The notes under the pieces: model-generated | The model's input: only the letters and a program-made list of their open reading frames with translations | Database searches by the model: none | What the model was told of the DNA's origin: nothing | DNA from: a bacterium UBP2_UBA5202 | GTDB taxonomy: Bacteria; Edwardsbacteria; AC1; EtOH8 | NCBI GenBank assembly: GCA_002412795.1 | Contig: DHVS01000029.1 | Coordinates: 62,001-126,000 of the forward strand | Length of the DNA: 64,000 bases | Direction: 5' to 3' | Translations under genes and position numbers: made by a program | Shown: piece after piece, positions 26,686 to 36,772 of the stretch | Position numbering within the stretch: the first letter of the stretch is position 1 | Layout: each line of letters starts with the position of its first letter

Positions 26686-29600
26686 ATGACGGTTGCATTT
26701 TTTAAACGCCGCAGGCTGGGATTGTCATGCCTGCTGTTCCTCGCAGCATTAACTGCGGCCGGCGCCGGAGACCTGCAGGAACTAAAACAGCAGTGGAAGA
26801 CCTCGCGCCCTATATTGGAAAAGATCAAGCAGCAGCCCCGCCAGTACAAGGATGCCGTATCCAAAATGAACCTGCTGGGCCGGGTCCGGGAAGTTGCCAA
26901 AAGCAAGGGCAGGAGCAAGGCTGTGAACAGGGATACCATCTACGTTCTGGCCATCAAGGCCCAGTTCCAGCTGGATGATGATCCCAATACCGCCGGTAAC
27001 GGGCATTTTGACTATGCCGGCAACGGCCAGCCGATGTATATAGACGGCAACTATCTTAACGGGCATAACCTGGATTACGAACCGCCCCACGACAGCCTGT
27101 ATATCCACAATCAGATGCTGGCACTGCGCAACTACTACCTGGCTGTTTCTGACAGCCAATTGCACATTGAGTTTGAACAATGGCCCAAAGGCAGCCAGGC
27201 CGCTTACACTTTGCCCCATCAGATGTCATTTTACAGCGATTTTTACAATGGGGGAGCTAACTGGGGGGCAGGGTTGTATGTGCTGCTGCGTGATGCATTA
27301 GAGGCAGCAAGTACGGATGTTGACAGTTTTAGCACCGGCAGCGGAGCCACCAAAGTCCCCAAGGCGGTGATGATCTTTCATGCCGGGTCGTGCTGGCAGA
27401 CCGATCCCTACGGGGCAGACATACCCTCGGTGTTCCTGCAGATGGACGAATCCAGCCCCATCATTGTCAAGGCCGGGGCCGACACCATCTATGAGGGGAT
27501 AATAGTCGCCGAAACCCAAAGCCAGGACGGGATGGTGCTGGGTTCCCAGGGCGAGATCGCCCACGAGTTCGGCCACCAGTTGGGCCTGCCGGATCTTTAC
27601 GATTATTCCATGAACTCGGTGGGATTGGGCGAGTGGGAATTGATGTCCTGGGGATCGTGGAACATGAACGCCTATGTGCCTCCCCATCTTTCGGCCTGGT
27701 GCAAAGTGTTTTTGGGCTGGTCGCAGCCTATAACCCTGAAACCGGGAGAAGATCTGACCGTGGCTTTTAAGTGGGTGGCCAAGGATCCTAATGCCATCGT
27801 CAAAATACCCATCAATTCCCACGAATACTATCTGATCGAAAACCGCCGGGCCTGGGTGGACCCCAACAGCGTCATCTCCGATTCCGCTTCGGCCGATTCC
27901 AACGGGGCCAGGGTCTGGCGAAACGGGGTTTTGGTCAAAGTAAACGACTACGATATGTCCCTGCCGTTCGAGTTGGATACCGGAGGGCTCCTGGTCTATC
28001 ACGTGGATGAAAACCTGATAGCCCAAAGATGGCATGACAACAGCCTGGAGACCGGGGACATAAAAGCCATTTATCTGCTGGAGGCCGACCACGTCCAGGA
28101 TCTGCAGCGCTGGGGAGGCTCGCCCTATTCCACCTTTGCCAGTCCCTATGATGCTTACTTTGCCGGCAATAATGACAGGTTAGATGACGGAAGCGATCCT
28201 CCCACCACGGCCAATGACGGTTCGTATACCCATATTTCCATTTCCGGCATTACCGCGCCGTCCGAGAACATGAGCGCCCGGGTGAAGGTAGGGTGGAGCC
28301 TGCCCGGATTTCCCTATGACCTGGGGCAGACGGTAGACTGGAACAGCGCCAATTATGCGGCTTTGGGAGACACCACGGTGCTGATAATTCCAGGCAATGA
28401 CGGCCGGGTATATGCACTGATGAATAATGGACGGGGCCTTTTCAACAAAGATACCACGCTGGTTTTACCGGGCAGCGATACGGTTAAAATCCGAGCCGAG
28501 TTTGCCAGAGTTTGGGGCAACATTTATTCTTCCCCGGCGGTGGGAGATGTTGACTTGGATGGCCGGCCCGAAGTGTTTGTGGCCTCGGCTGATTTATTAA
28601 CCCAGGGCTCTGTTTGGGGTTTTACCTTTAATTCTCATAGTATAACGGAAGTATCAGAGGGCGGCAATTCATATCCTTTGAACAGAGCTATTCAAATGGA
28701 CAGCTTTCCAGTTTTTACCCAGGGCCCGATATTTTCCTCGCCCACTTTGGCCGACATCGACGGCGATGATACTTTGGAGATCATAGTAGCCTGCGATGAT
28801 AAAAAACTTTACGCCTGGCGGTATAATGGAAGCCTGCTTGCAGGTTATCCAAAAGCCATGGCAATGGAGACCAGAGCCACACCATCGGCAGCCGAGCTAT
28901 ATGCTGATTCCCCGGGTTCGGAGATAGTAATCCTTTCCGGCGACAGCCGGGTTTTCGCTTTGGCCGACAGCGGCAAGGACATTCCCGGCTTCCCGGCTTT
29001 GATGCCCTGGGTTGATTGGGTGTCCGCTTCCACCGCCATTGGCGACATCAACCGGGACGGCAGCCCCGAGATAGTGGCCTGTCTCAAGAATCAAATAATC
29101 GTACTTGACAAACTGGGGAGGACCGTTTCCGGCTGGCCGGTGCAGCACGACCAGACCGCCATTGCTTCCCCGGCCCTGGGTGATATTGACGGGGATGGTT
29201 ACCTGGAAATAGTTTCAGCCATAGGCACCAAACTGTACGCCTATAATTATAACGGTACGCTGGTCTCAGGTTTCCCAAAAGTTATATCCGAATCGCTGGC
29301 TGTTCAATCCTCACCGGTACTGGCCGATGTGGACAACGACGGCCTGCCGGAGATAGTCATCGGCTCTCCCGACGGCAGGGTCTATGCCTTCAACGGCAAT
29401 GGCACTGATGCCGCGGGATTTCCCCTGACAGTCGGCGGCAAAATACTTTCCACGCCCCTGTTGGCCGACCTGGACGGGGACAGCTCAGACATAGAACTGG
29501 CGGTAGGCTGCGACGACGGCAATCTGTATGTCTGGAGCATCGGGTCGCCGGTAACTGCATCACGCCTGCAATGGCCGATGTTCTGCGTCAACCAGGCCCA

Positions 29601-29934
29601 TACCGGATTTTTGAATTGGGATCCCGCCCTGCATCCTTTGGCTGCCAAATCCGGGGAACTGATAAAAAACGCCTATGTTTACCCCAACCCGGCCCGTGGC
29701 GACAAGGCAAAAATAAGGTTTTCCCTGGAGAGTGATGCTAAAATCGATGTCAAGATATTCAACCTGGCCGGCGAGCTGGTCCGACAGTTCAATCAGCCGG
29801 GGCAGGCCATGACCGAAAACGAGGTTGTCTGGAGCCTGGAGCAAATGGCATCCGGCGTTTACATCATCCGTGTGGAGGCTAATGACGGAACATATGCCAA
29901 AGTAAAAACCTGCAAAGCGGCGGTGATAAAATGA
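26686..29934 (+). CDS. M6-type metallopeptidase with FG-GAP repeats and sorting domain
   Basis: The 1082-residue protein has a signal peptide (about 1-26). The M6/immune-inhibitor-A-like peptidase at ~70-480 has HEFGHQLGLPD with H293, E294 and H297, the HExxHxxGxxD zinc site. Residues ~545-985 are tandem FG-GAP/VCBS-like propeller blades with calcium-binding loops such as DVDLDGRPE, DIDGDDTLE and DVDNDGLPE. The last ~85 residues are a sorting domain (YVYPNPARGDKAKI ... KTCKAAVIK). It is a likely cargo of the surrounding export machinery: a surface or secreted protease. It starts 1 nt after the PorV-like stop. Confidence 0.88.
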   Translation: MTVAFFKRRRLGLSCLLFLAALTAAGAGDLQELKQQWKTSRPILEKIKQQPRQYKDAVSKMNLLGRVREVAKSKGRSKAVNRDTIYVLAIKAQFQLDDDPNTAGNGHFDYAGNGQPMYIDGNYLNGHNLDYEPPHDSLYIHNQMLALRNYYLAVSDSQLHIEFEQWPKGSQAAYTLPHQMSFYSDFYNGGANWGAGLYVLLRDALEAASTDVDSFSTGSGATKVPKAVMIFHAGSCWQTDPYGADIPSVFLQMDESSPIIVKAGADTIYEGIIVAETQSQDGMVLGSQGEIAHEFGHQLGLPDLYDYSMNSVGLGEWELMSWGSWNMNAYVPPHLSAWCKVFLGWSQPITLKPGEDLTVAFKWVAKDPNAIVKIPINSHEYYLIENRRAWVDPNSVISDSASADSNGARVWRNGVLVKVNDYDMSLPFELDTGGLLVYHVDENLIAQRWHDNSLETGDIKAIYLLEADHVQDLQRWGGSPYSTFASPYDAYFAGNNDRLDDGSDPPTTANDGSYTHISISGITAPSENMSARVKVGWSLPGFPYDLGQTVDWNSANYAALGDTTVLIIPGNDGRVYALMNNGRGLFNKDTTLVLPGSDTVKIRAEFARVWGNIYSSPAVGDVDLDGRPEVFVASADLLTQGSVWGFTFNSHSITEVSEGGNSYPLNRAIQMDSFPVFTQGPIFSSPTLADIDGDDTLEIIVACDDKKLYAWRYNGSLLAGYPKAMAMETRATPSAAELYADSPGSEIVILSGDSRVFALADSGKDIPGFPALMPWVDWVSASTAIGDINRDGSPEIVACLKNQIIVLDKLGRTVSGWPVQHDQTAIASPALGDIDGDGYLEIVSAIGTKLYAYNYNGTLVSGFPKVISESLAVQSSPVLADVDNDGLPEIVIGSPDGRVYAFNGNGTDAAGFPLTVGGKILSTPLLADLDGDSSDIELAVGCDDGNLYVWSIGSPVTASRLQWPMFCVNQAHTGFLNWDPALHPLAAKSGELIKNAYVYPNPARGDKAKIRFSLESDAKIDVKIFNLAGELVRQFNQPGQAMTENEVVWSLEQMASGVYIIRVEANDGTYAKVKTCKAAVIK

Positions 29935-30731
29935 AAAAATCATTAATCTTAACCGGCCTGATCACACTTTGTTTTTTCCAGGTCTATGGCCAGACAGACC
30001 AACCTTCAGACACTTCCAATTCAAGGCCTGCCGCCATCATCAAAACCACTCCTGACACGGCGGTATCCATGAAGCCGGCTGAACCTGGTAAAACTATTGT
30101 CTCAAAGAAATACCGGAAATCAGCCCGCAAGGCATTTTTCCTTTCTTTGCTGGTCCCCGGTTCCGGCGAGTACTATGCAGGTCAAAAGGGCTACACCAAA
30201 GGTTTTGTGGCCGCTGAAGCCGTGATCTGGTCGGCCGCCCTGTACAATAAATATCAGGGCGACATGCGGCGGCGCGACTATATCAGTTATTCGGCCCAGC
30301 AGGCAGGCTCCAATTCCGGCCGGACCGATGACTTTTATTACCAGAACGTTTATGAATGGCCTAACAGTTACTGGTACAATGAGGACCAGTGGCGGCAGGC
30401 CAGGGAGCTGTACCCCTACGATCCGGCCGCCCAGCAGGCCTATGTGGCCGATAAGCTATATTCCGAGGAGGACTCCTGGGCCTGGCAAAACTACGACCAA
30501 TGGTTTTATTACCGGGGCATAAGGGTCAAAAGCCGTAACTACCTTCACCGGATCAGCTATTCGGTCGGAGCTTCCGTGTTTAACCACATGTTATCTGCGG
30601 TCAACGCTGCCAGGCTGGCCAAAAGGTTCAACAAACAGAGTTCCAAATTGACTCAGGGGCCGGATTGGCGGATGGAGTGCTATTCCCACCAGCCGGAAAC
30701 CATTACCTTGACATTTTCACGCAGTTTTTAG
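29931..30731 (+). CDS. DUF5683-like membrane protein
   Basis: The 266-residue protein has a signal peptide (about 1-20, VYGQ) and a polar linker to ~60. It then has ARKAFFLSLLVPGSGEYYAGQKGYTKGFVAAEAVIWSAAL near 66-103, a glycine-rich hydrophobic hairpin resembling the DUF5683 proteins of Bacteroidetes. A tyrosine/tryptophan-rich region follows and another hydrophobic stretch lies near 215. It overlaps the M6 peptidase stop (ATGA). Role unknown; probably an envelope component of the export operon. Confidence 0.7.
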   Translation: MKKSLILTGLITLCFFQVYGQTDQPSDTSNSRPAAIIKTTPDTAVSMKPAEPGKTIVSKKYRKSARKAFFLSLLVPGSGEYYAGQKGYTKGFVAAEAVIWSAALYNKYQGDMRRRDYISYSAQQAGSNSGRTDDFYYQNVYEWPNSYWYNEDQWRQARELYPYDPAAQQAYVADKLYSEEDSWAWQNYDQWFYYRGIRVKSRNYLHRISYSVGASVFNHMLSAVNAARLAKRFNKQSSKLTQGPDWRMECYSHQPETITLTFSRSF

Positions 30732-30758
30732 GAAAGGCATCTTTATAAAAACCAGAGC

Positions 30759-30800
30759 ATCCTCCGTAAGCTGAGAATAGATCAGGCCGGAGGATTTTCT
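30759..30800 (+). terminator. Hairpin with U-rich tail inside the export operon
   Basis: ATCCTCCG (30759-30766) pairs with CGGAGGAT (30788-30795), and CTGA/TCAG (30771-30774 with 30782-30785) extends the stem inwards; TTTTCT follows. It may partly terminate or protect the transcript between the DUF5683-like and lipoprotein genes. A TATAAT at 30802-30807 follows but has no good -35. Confidence 0.5.
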
Positions 30801-30823
30801 GTATAATGTAAAGGGTAAAATAT

Positions 30824-31687
30824 ATGAGACGATTGTTCTGTATCCTGGCTTGTTCGCTGGTAGTTCTTTCCTGTACGGCCATAGTGGAACAAAGGAGGCC
30901 GGAACCAGGCGGCAGCAAGATCAAAACCATGCAAGCCTTCAAAGTTGTCCAGCTAAACAGCAATGATGACCGACCTTCCATGTGTTCCAGTCTCCGGGGT
31001 GATATATATATATCCGATGCCGGCGGCTGGCGCATCGTCAGCTACAAAAGTGACGGCAGTCTGAACCATGAATCTGCCCTGCCCTCGGCCCGGAGCTTTT
31101 TGATTAACGGCCAGGCCAACGGGATTTATCTGGTGGATGACCTGAATAAACATATCCAGTATTATGACAGCTGGGGCCAAAAGCAAAATATCATCTCTTA
31201 TGGGGGAAGTTCTTTTGTCTCCGGAGCAATCCTTAAGGACGGCAGTCTTTATTTGCTGGATAATCTGGCCAACACGGTGGTGGTATTGGACAACCAGGGG
31301 CAGGAGGTCAGGAGGTTCCGGCTGATGTCCGGCAATTCGGGTTTCCAGTGGCCCACCTCCCTGGCGGTGGACGGAACGGGCACCGTGATGGCCGTGGCCG
31401 ATGCCCGGGCCGGCAAGATCACGATCTTTAACATCTACGGCAGTTATCTGGGGAAAATTGATGCCGCTCCTTCTGTTTCACCATCCGCAGTCTGTTTTGA
31501 GCCGGGAACATCAGTTCTCTGGGTCTGTGAAAAGGACAAGGACCGACTCAGTTCTTTTGAGATCAAGCCCTCCGGGATCATCACCGGGGCTGGTTGCGCC
31601 ATTGCCGCGCCCTTGTCCGTGACCTGCAGTTCTTTTGGCGGTCTTTTTGTGGTCTCGGGTCAATTTTTGTTCAATGTCGGCGAATAA
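30824..31687 (+). CDS. Beta-propeller (NHL-like) lipoprotein
   Basis: The 287-residue protein has a lipoprotein signal with LSC, acylated Cys17. The mature part has about six repeats of a 40-45-residue blade, such as GDIYISDAGGWRIVSYKSDG, GIYLVDDLNKHIQYYDSWG and GSLYLLDNLANTVVVLDNQG, typical of NHL/SMP-30-like propellers. These usually serve protein or ligand binding. It sits in the export operon, where a periplasmic scaffold role is possible (the type IX component PorE also contains a propeller, but its other domains are missing here). An AAAGGG site precedes the ATG. Confidence 0.8.
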   Translation: MRRLFCILACSLVVLSCTAIVEQRRPEPGGSKIKTMQAFKVVQLNSNDDRPSMCSSLRGDIYISDAGGWRIVSYKSDGSLNHESALPSARSFLINGQANGIYLVDDLNKHIQYYDSWGQKQNIISYGGSSFVSGAILKDGSLYLLDNLANTVVVLDNQGQEVRRFRLMSGNSGFQWPTSLAVDGTGTVMAVADARAGKITIFNIYGSYLGKIDAAPSVSPSAVCFEPGTSVLWVCEKDKDRLSSFEIKPSGIITGAGCAIAAPLSVTCSSFGGLFVVSGQFLFNVGE

Positions 31688-34600
31688 TGAGAACATCCGT
31701 AATAAAACTATTGTTGATGATCCTCCTGGTTCCTCTCTGGGCTTCTTTCTTAACCGGTCAGGGAACAGCAGGGAGGATCAAGGTTGTCATTCCGGGAGGG
31801 TTTGCCGGAAATTTATATCAATTGCCGCACCGGCACATAATCAAAGATAGCGACTCCGTCATTTTTAACGGAAGCTTTCTAGTCAGCAATCGGGATTATG
31901 CCCTGGATTGCCGCACCGGTGAAATATATTTTCCAGCAGGGCTTAAAATATCCGACACGGTGACGGCCTATTACCGGACATTGCCTTTCAGCCTGCCCGC
32001 AAAAATCATCTATCTCCCTTTGTCGTCATCAGCCGCCAATACGCCTGATACGTTGGATGTCACGGACGGTTTTGACCCGTCATCCGCCCAGACCTACAAC
32101 AGCTGGCTTAATGAAAAAAACGGGCAGGTCCGTTTCGGCGGGAGCAAGTCCCTGGGGATCTCGGCCGGATCGGGACGGGATTTTTCGCTGGAGCAGGCCC
32201 TGCAGGTAAGCATAGACGGACAACTGAGCCCTTCCCTTAAGGTCAACGCTTTTCTTTCCGACCAGAACATGCCGCTGTCGTCATCGGGCAGCACCGAAGA
32301 CCTTAGCCAGATCGAAAAAGTTTATATCAAAGCCCAGGGTAACAACTGGGAGGCGGTTTTGGGAGACTATGAGCTGGATCACCGGGGCACTTCGTACTTT
32401 CAGATGAACCGGCAGATGCAGGGTGTAAATGCCGGGATTGAAAGCAAACAGAACAGCCTGGCCCTGGCCGCCGCCGTTACCAAAGGACAAAAGGCCAGGT
32501 CCGATTTCACCGGGCAGAACGGGAAGCAGGGGCCATACCAGCTGGCAGCAGTTCCCGGCGGATCAGGATTAAAAATACTGGCCAATACTGAAAAAATATG
32601 GCTAAACGGTCAGCTCTTAAAAAAAGGCGATAATCAGGATTATCGGATGGATTATGATACCGGACTGTTGACCTTTAATCCTCAATGGCAGATCACTTCC
32701 GATTCCAGGATCATGGCCGAGTTTGAATACTCCGGTCAAAACTACCAAAGGCCCTTTTATTCTGCCGCAGTTGCGGCGGGGTTGAAAAGAAATCTCAGCA
32801 TCAAAGGCGGTTACCGCCAGGAAGGCGATGATTACAGCCGCCCTTTGTCCGGAGAACTAAGCCAGCAGGACAAGAACGTTCTGGACCTGGCCGGAGACGA
32901 CACCTCCAGGTACTGGGCCGACGGCGGCACCTTGGTTGAGGCCGGCCAGGGGAACTATCTGTTCCGCGATTCGTTCTATGTTTATGCCGGGCCCGATTCC
33001 GGGAATTACCTGGTTTCTTTCACCAAAGTAGGCAGCGGACGGGGCGATTACCGCGACAGCCTGGGCATCATGGTATACGCCGGAAAGAATTTGGGGGACT
33101 ATCTGGCCGTCAAGAAACTGGCGGCTCCGTTTCAAACAAAGCTTTACACCATGGGGGCCTATCTGACCTGGCCGGGAGGCCAGGCTGACCTTGAGGGAGC
33201 GGGAAGCGATCTGGACCGGAACCTGCTTTCGGGCCGGGACGATGGTAATAACCGGGGTTACTCCGGTACTGCCAATTTTTACTGGAAAAGGGATACGATG
33301 TGGGGCGGCGGTTTTGAGGTCAAAGGCCGGTCGCTGGCGGTGGACCCAAATTTTGAAAAAAGCGTTGTGCCGGTAGATCCCGATTTCAGCAACCGCTGGG
33401 AACTTTACAACTGGAATGGAACAAAGGCTCTCAGCCTAGGTATGATCCGGAGAACCACTGAATATGGGATAAAGCTGGGCCCGGAGAGGTTGAAAGCCGA
33501 AGCCGGATGGGGACGCCTGGAGATGGAGCAATCCGTCTGGGCTCGCAGTTACAAAGGGGGCCTGCAATTCCAACCCATTCCCGGGTACCTGCTAAGGTAC
33601 GGATTTAACAGGAATTTACTGGGGCAAGCCTGGCCGGAGACCACTTCCCTGGGACAACGTGAAGTGCACCAGGCCGGGGCCGGAATCTCATGTCTGCGGT
33701 GGAGCTATCAGGCCGATTTCTCCTCCGGCACCGATCAGGTGGAACGCGGTACGGCAGACAGCTACGGGAAAAAATATTATCTGGCTGGTTTGGGGATGGG
33801 AAGGAAGGCCGGCATCACCGAGGGACGTTTGGCGCTTTCCCGGAGGGAGGATCTTTTAAGAGATTCTTTGGATCAGACCTTTAAGCCCAGGTCATATTCC
33901 ACCGACCTGACCACCAAGCTAGGGCTGCTTCCGGGCCGGTCTTTCTCCGGCGACCTGGAGCACCGGTACCGGCGTCTGGTCTACCGGCCGGGTGTGACGG
34001 GACAAAACCTTAACACCCATCTGGCTGTGCTTAGGGCAAATTATCAGGGTATGGCCCAGGCGCTTAAGACAGGTTTGGATTACTCCATCAGCAGCGCCGA
34101 AACCCGTTTGAAGAGCGAAGCCTATTACCGGGTTCCGGATCGGGCAGGAGATTACAGTTATGATCCGGCAACCCAATCATATTATCCGGATACGGCCGGA
34201 AACTACCTGAAAAAGATAGAAGAGGCGGCCTCCGGCATTATCGCTTCTGAATTGTCGGCCAAAAGTTATATCAGTTATTCCCCGGGGCTTTCGTTCACCG
34301 GACAATGGTATCAAAAAGTAAGGTTGGACATGAACGGGACGGTTGGACTTAAAACCGGACGCAAATTGTCCGGAGCCATGATGGTCTTTGCCCCCGATGC
34401 TCTTTGGGACAGGACTGCCAATATTTCGGCCAACCTGGATCTGGCCGGGGACCTTTGGTGTTACCCGGCCGGCAGTTATTTTCTCAAGTTTCATTATCGC
34501 ACCAGGCGGAATGACGATAATCAGTATCTTAACCGCAGGGTCACAACCGATATCAGGGAAGGGAGGGCCGAAATCACTTCCCAGGCCGGTTCTGATACCA

Positions 34601-35085
34601 GAGTATTGTTATTCGGAGAACAGAATTACAGCGGCACTTCGTCGCTGGAATCGGGGCTGGAAAACGAAAGCCGGGGAACCAAAACCGGCTGTGAAGCTAG
34701 CTATTTTCATAAAAACCGGACCGAGCTGGGGATCAAATCCAATCTGATGTGGGAGAACCTTTACCGGCAGAATCATTACATCAATATCCCCAGAATAAAT
34801 TATCGTGATATCGTCCTGTCTCCATTTATAAGGCACCAACTGGGGCTTAAGGGCAGTCTCAGGGCGGAATTCAGCCAAACCTACCGCCGGGCCGATCAAT
34901 CCCGAAATGCCATTCCGCTGGAGTTCTCGGTCAGCCGGCCGCTCGGCCAAAGCCAAAGCTGGAAGCTGCAGTCCGATTACAAGCTGAATGATTATTTAAC
35001 ATCCGCAGTTTCTTATGACGGCCGCAAGGAGCCGCAAAAAAAAGCGACCCATAACGCCAGGGCCGAGATCAGGGCCAGTTTTTGA
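31687..35085 (+). CDS. Large outer-membrane beta-barrel protein (candidate translocon)
   Basis: The 1133-residue protein starts at ATG 31687, overlapping the lipoprotein stop by one base; an upstream in-frame ATG at 31594 would hide the signal peptide (1-24). Nearly the whole chain is alternating amphipathic strands rich in Tyr, Arg and Gly, suggesting a big barrel. Residues ~260-350 contain GSGLKILANTEKIWLNGQLL, then DYRMDYDTGLLTF and a MAEFEYSGQNYQR segment. I recall similar strand-hairpin motifs in SprA/Sov, the type IX translocon, but SprA is about twice as long. Translocon is therefore a hypothesis. It has no sorting domain and ends in EIRASF, a barrel-like terminus. Confidence 0.65.
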   Translation: MRTSVIKLLLMILLVPLWASFLTGQGTAGRIKVVIPGGFAGNLYQLPHRHIIKDSDSVIFNGSFLVSNRDYALDCRTGEIYFPAGLKISDTVTAYYRTLPFSLPAKIIYLPLSSSAANTPDTLDVTDGFDPSSAQTYNSWLNEKNGQVRFGGSKSLGISAGSGRDFSLEQALQVSIDGQLSPSLKVNAFLSDQNMPLSSSGSTEDLSQIEKVYIKAQGNNWEAVLGDYELDHRGTSYFQMNRQMQGVNAGIESKQNSLALAAAVTKGQKARSDFTGQNGKQGPYQLAAVPGGSGLKILANTEKIWLNGQLLKKGDNQDYRMDYDTGLLTFNPQWQITSDSRIMAEFEYSGQNYQRPFYSAAVAAGLKRNLSIKGGYRQEGDDYSRPLSGELSQQDKNVLDLAGDDTSRYWADGGTLVEAGQGNYLFRDSFYVYAGPDSGNYLVSFTKVGSGRGDYRDSLGIMVYAGKNLGDYLAVKKLAAPFQTKLYTMGAYLTWPGGQADLEGAGSDLDRNLLSGRDDGNNRGYSGTANFYWKRDTMWGGGFEVKGRSLAVDPNFEKSVVPVDPDFSNRWELYNWNGTKALSLGMIRRTTEYGIKLGPERLKAEAGWGRLEMEQSVWARSYKGGLQFQPIPGYLLRYGFNRNLLGQAWPETTSLGQREVHQAGAGISCLRWSYQADFSSGTDQVERGTADSYGKKYYLAGLGMGRKAGITEGRLALSRREDLLRDSLDQTFKPRSYSTDLTTKLGLLPGRSFSGDLEHRYRRLVYRPGVTGQNLNTHLAVLRANYQGMAQALKTGLDYSISSAETRLKSEAYYRVPDRAGDYSYDPATQSYYPDTAGNYLKKIEEAASGIIASELSAKSYISYSPGLSFTGQWYQKVRLDMNGTVGLKTGRKLSGAMMVFAPDALWDRTANISANLDLAGDLWCYPAGSYFLKFHYRTRRNDDNQYLNRRVTTDIREGRAEITSQAGSDTRVLLFGEQNYSGTSSLESGLENESRGTKTGCEASYFHKNRTELGIKSNLMWENLYRQNHYINIPRINYRDIVLSPFIRHQLGLKGSLRAEFSQTYRRADQSRNAIPLEFSVSRPLGQSQSWKLQSDYKLNDYLTSAVSYDGRKEPQKKATHNARAEIRASF

Positions 35086-35086
35086 C

Positions 35087-36772
35087 ATGAGACTAAAAAC
35101 AGCATATATCATATCCATCCTGCTGCTGCCGATTGCCAGCCTCTGCGGCCTGTCCGTCAGTACGGACAGCATCCGTTTTGACGGCCAAGATATTTACACC
35201 AGGGAGCAGTTGCTGGAGGCATGGAATGCCCCAGGGCGCTTAGTTTCCCCGGCGGAAATCGATTCCGGCTGCAAGGTCATACAAGATCGTTTCCACCGGG
35301 CCGGATATTACCAGGCGGAATGCCGGGCCGAGTTCGATACGGACAGCAGTTCCATCTTGGTTCGAATAAACTCCGGGCGCCGCTTTCTGACCGGGGATAT
35401 TGGTTTTGAAGGCAACAGTCATCTCAGCAGCGTTTATCTTCAAGGTTTGTTGGCCACCGTAAGGGATGAACCACTGGACAGCGCTACCGTCATCCGGGAC
35501 ATGCAGACTGTCAGCCTGGCATATGCCGATAATGGTTTCCCCCAGGCGGAAATATCACTCAGAGAAGTAAGATCTGAAAATGACCGTCTGCAGATCACTT
35601 ACGGCATAAAAGAAAATACCAGGGTCTTGTTGTCACAAATATTATTTAAAGGAAACCTGGCCACTAAAAATCAGACCATGCTCAAATTATCCGGCCTTAC
35701 TCCCGGATCCCCTTTCAGCCGGACGGTTTTGGAAAAAGCGATTGAACGGCTGAAAGGTTCCGGTTTGTTCGCCGAAGTCAGTCAGCCACTCCTGCTAAGC
35801 GGTTCCGAGACAGGGCAGCAGCAGATCCTGATCAGGGTCAAGGAAGCTCCGTTCAACCGGATATTCGGGGCCGCCTCATACCTTCAGCCTTCAGCGGAGC
35901 AAAACGGCTGGCTGGCCGGATCCCTGGACCTGTTTTTGGGCAACATTGCCGGAACCGCCCGCAGTGTCTCGGTTAAGTGGGAGCGCCCGAAAAAGGAGAA
36001 CAGCCGGCTGGAGATCGATTACGCAGAGCCGTTTTTATTTGGTTTTGATGCCTCCGCCCAGGCGGGGCTTAAGCATATGGTGGAGGATTCTGCTTATGTC
36101 AAGACCTCGGCCGGTTTGATGGTGAAAATGCCGGTGGGAGAAGGGTTCCGGGCCGGAATCGGCGCCGATTACCAAAGGATAGTACCCGGTTCCGCTCAAA
36201 TCTATCAAAGAAACAATAAGTACAGCACAAAATGGCTGTTGGAGTGGCAGAAGACTGAAAGGAAAGAGTTTTTAAATGATATGTCCGTCAAACTGGGAGC
36301 CGATTATGGCCGTAAAAATTATTACCAGCCTTCTCATCAACTGACTGTCAGCAAGATTACCGGAGATCTGACCGCCAGCAAAGAGATATTTGCCCGGCAG
36401 GAGATATATTTTGCCGCCAGGGGCAGGGCGGTAATAACCGGGGAAAAACCGGTTCCCCGCTATGACCAGTATGCCATGGGAGGAACGGCCTCGCTCAGGG
36501 GATATTACCAGGAGCAGTTCATAGCCAACCAGGTCGCCTGGGGAAACCTGGAATACCATTACAATCCTGTTAAAAATCTGATAATTTTCCCTTTTGCCGA
36601 TATAGGCTATTTTTATGACCGGGAAAGGAGTTTGCGCGGTTACCGTTCAGGGTACGGATTTGGATTAAAATTAGACACCAGGATAGGCTGGATAAACATT
36701 GTGTATGGTTTGGGCCAGGATGACAGCATTTTGAACGGTAAGGTGCATTTTGGGTTGGAAAGCGAGTTTTAA
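35087..36772 (+). CDS. Omp85/BamA-family outer-membrane protein
   Basis: The 561-residue protein starts at ATG 35087, 1 nt after the previous stop; its signal peptide covers ~1-22. Three POTRA-like domains fill ~25-245 (for example FLTGDIGFEGNSHLSS and LLSQILFKGNLATKNQ). The 16-strand-type barrel has the Omp85 loop-6 signature LRGYYQ near 488 and PFADIGYFYD. It ends GLESEF. Omp85 proteins insert or export barrel proteins. As the last gene of the export operon it may assemble the large barrel encoded just upstream; it is smaller than the usual BamA and probably not the essential copy. Confidence 0.88.
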   Translation: MRLKTAYIISILLLPIASLCGLSVSTDSIRFDGQDIYTREQLLEAWNAPGRLVSPAEIDSGCKVIQDRFHRAGYYQAECRAEFDTDSSSILVRINSGRRFLTGDIGFEGNSHLSSVYLQGLLATVRDEPLDSATVIRDMQTVSLAYADNGFPQAEISLREVRSENDRLQITYGIKENTRVLLSQILFKGNLATKNQTMLKLSGLTPGSPFSRTVLEKAIERLKGSGLFAEVSQPLLLSGSETGQQQILIRVKEAPFNRIFGAASYLQPSAEQNGWLAGSLDLFLGNIAGTARSVSVKWERPKKENSRLEIDYAEPFLFGFDASAQAGLKHMVEDSAYVKTSAGLMVKMPVGEGFRAGIGADYQRIVPGSAQIYQRNNKYSTKWLLEWQKTERKEFLNDMSVKLGADYGRKNYYQPSHQLTVSKITGDLTASKEIFARQEIYFAARGRAVITGEKPVPRYDQYAMGGTASLRGYYQEQFIANQVAWGNLEYHYNPVKNLIIFPFADIGYFYDRERSLRGYRSGYGFGLKLDTRIGWINIVYGLGQDDSILNGKVHFGLESEF

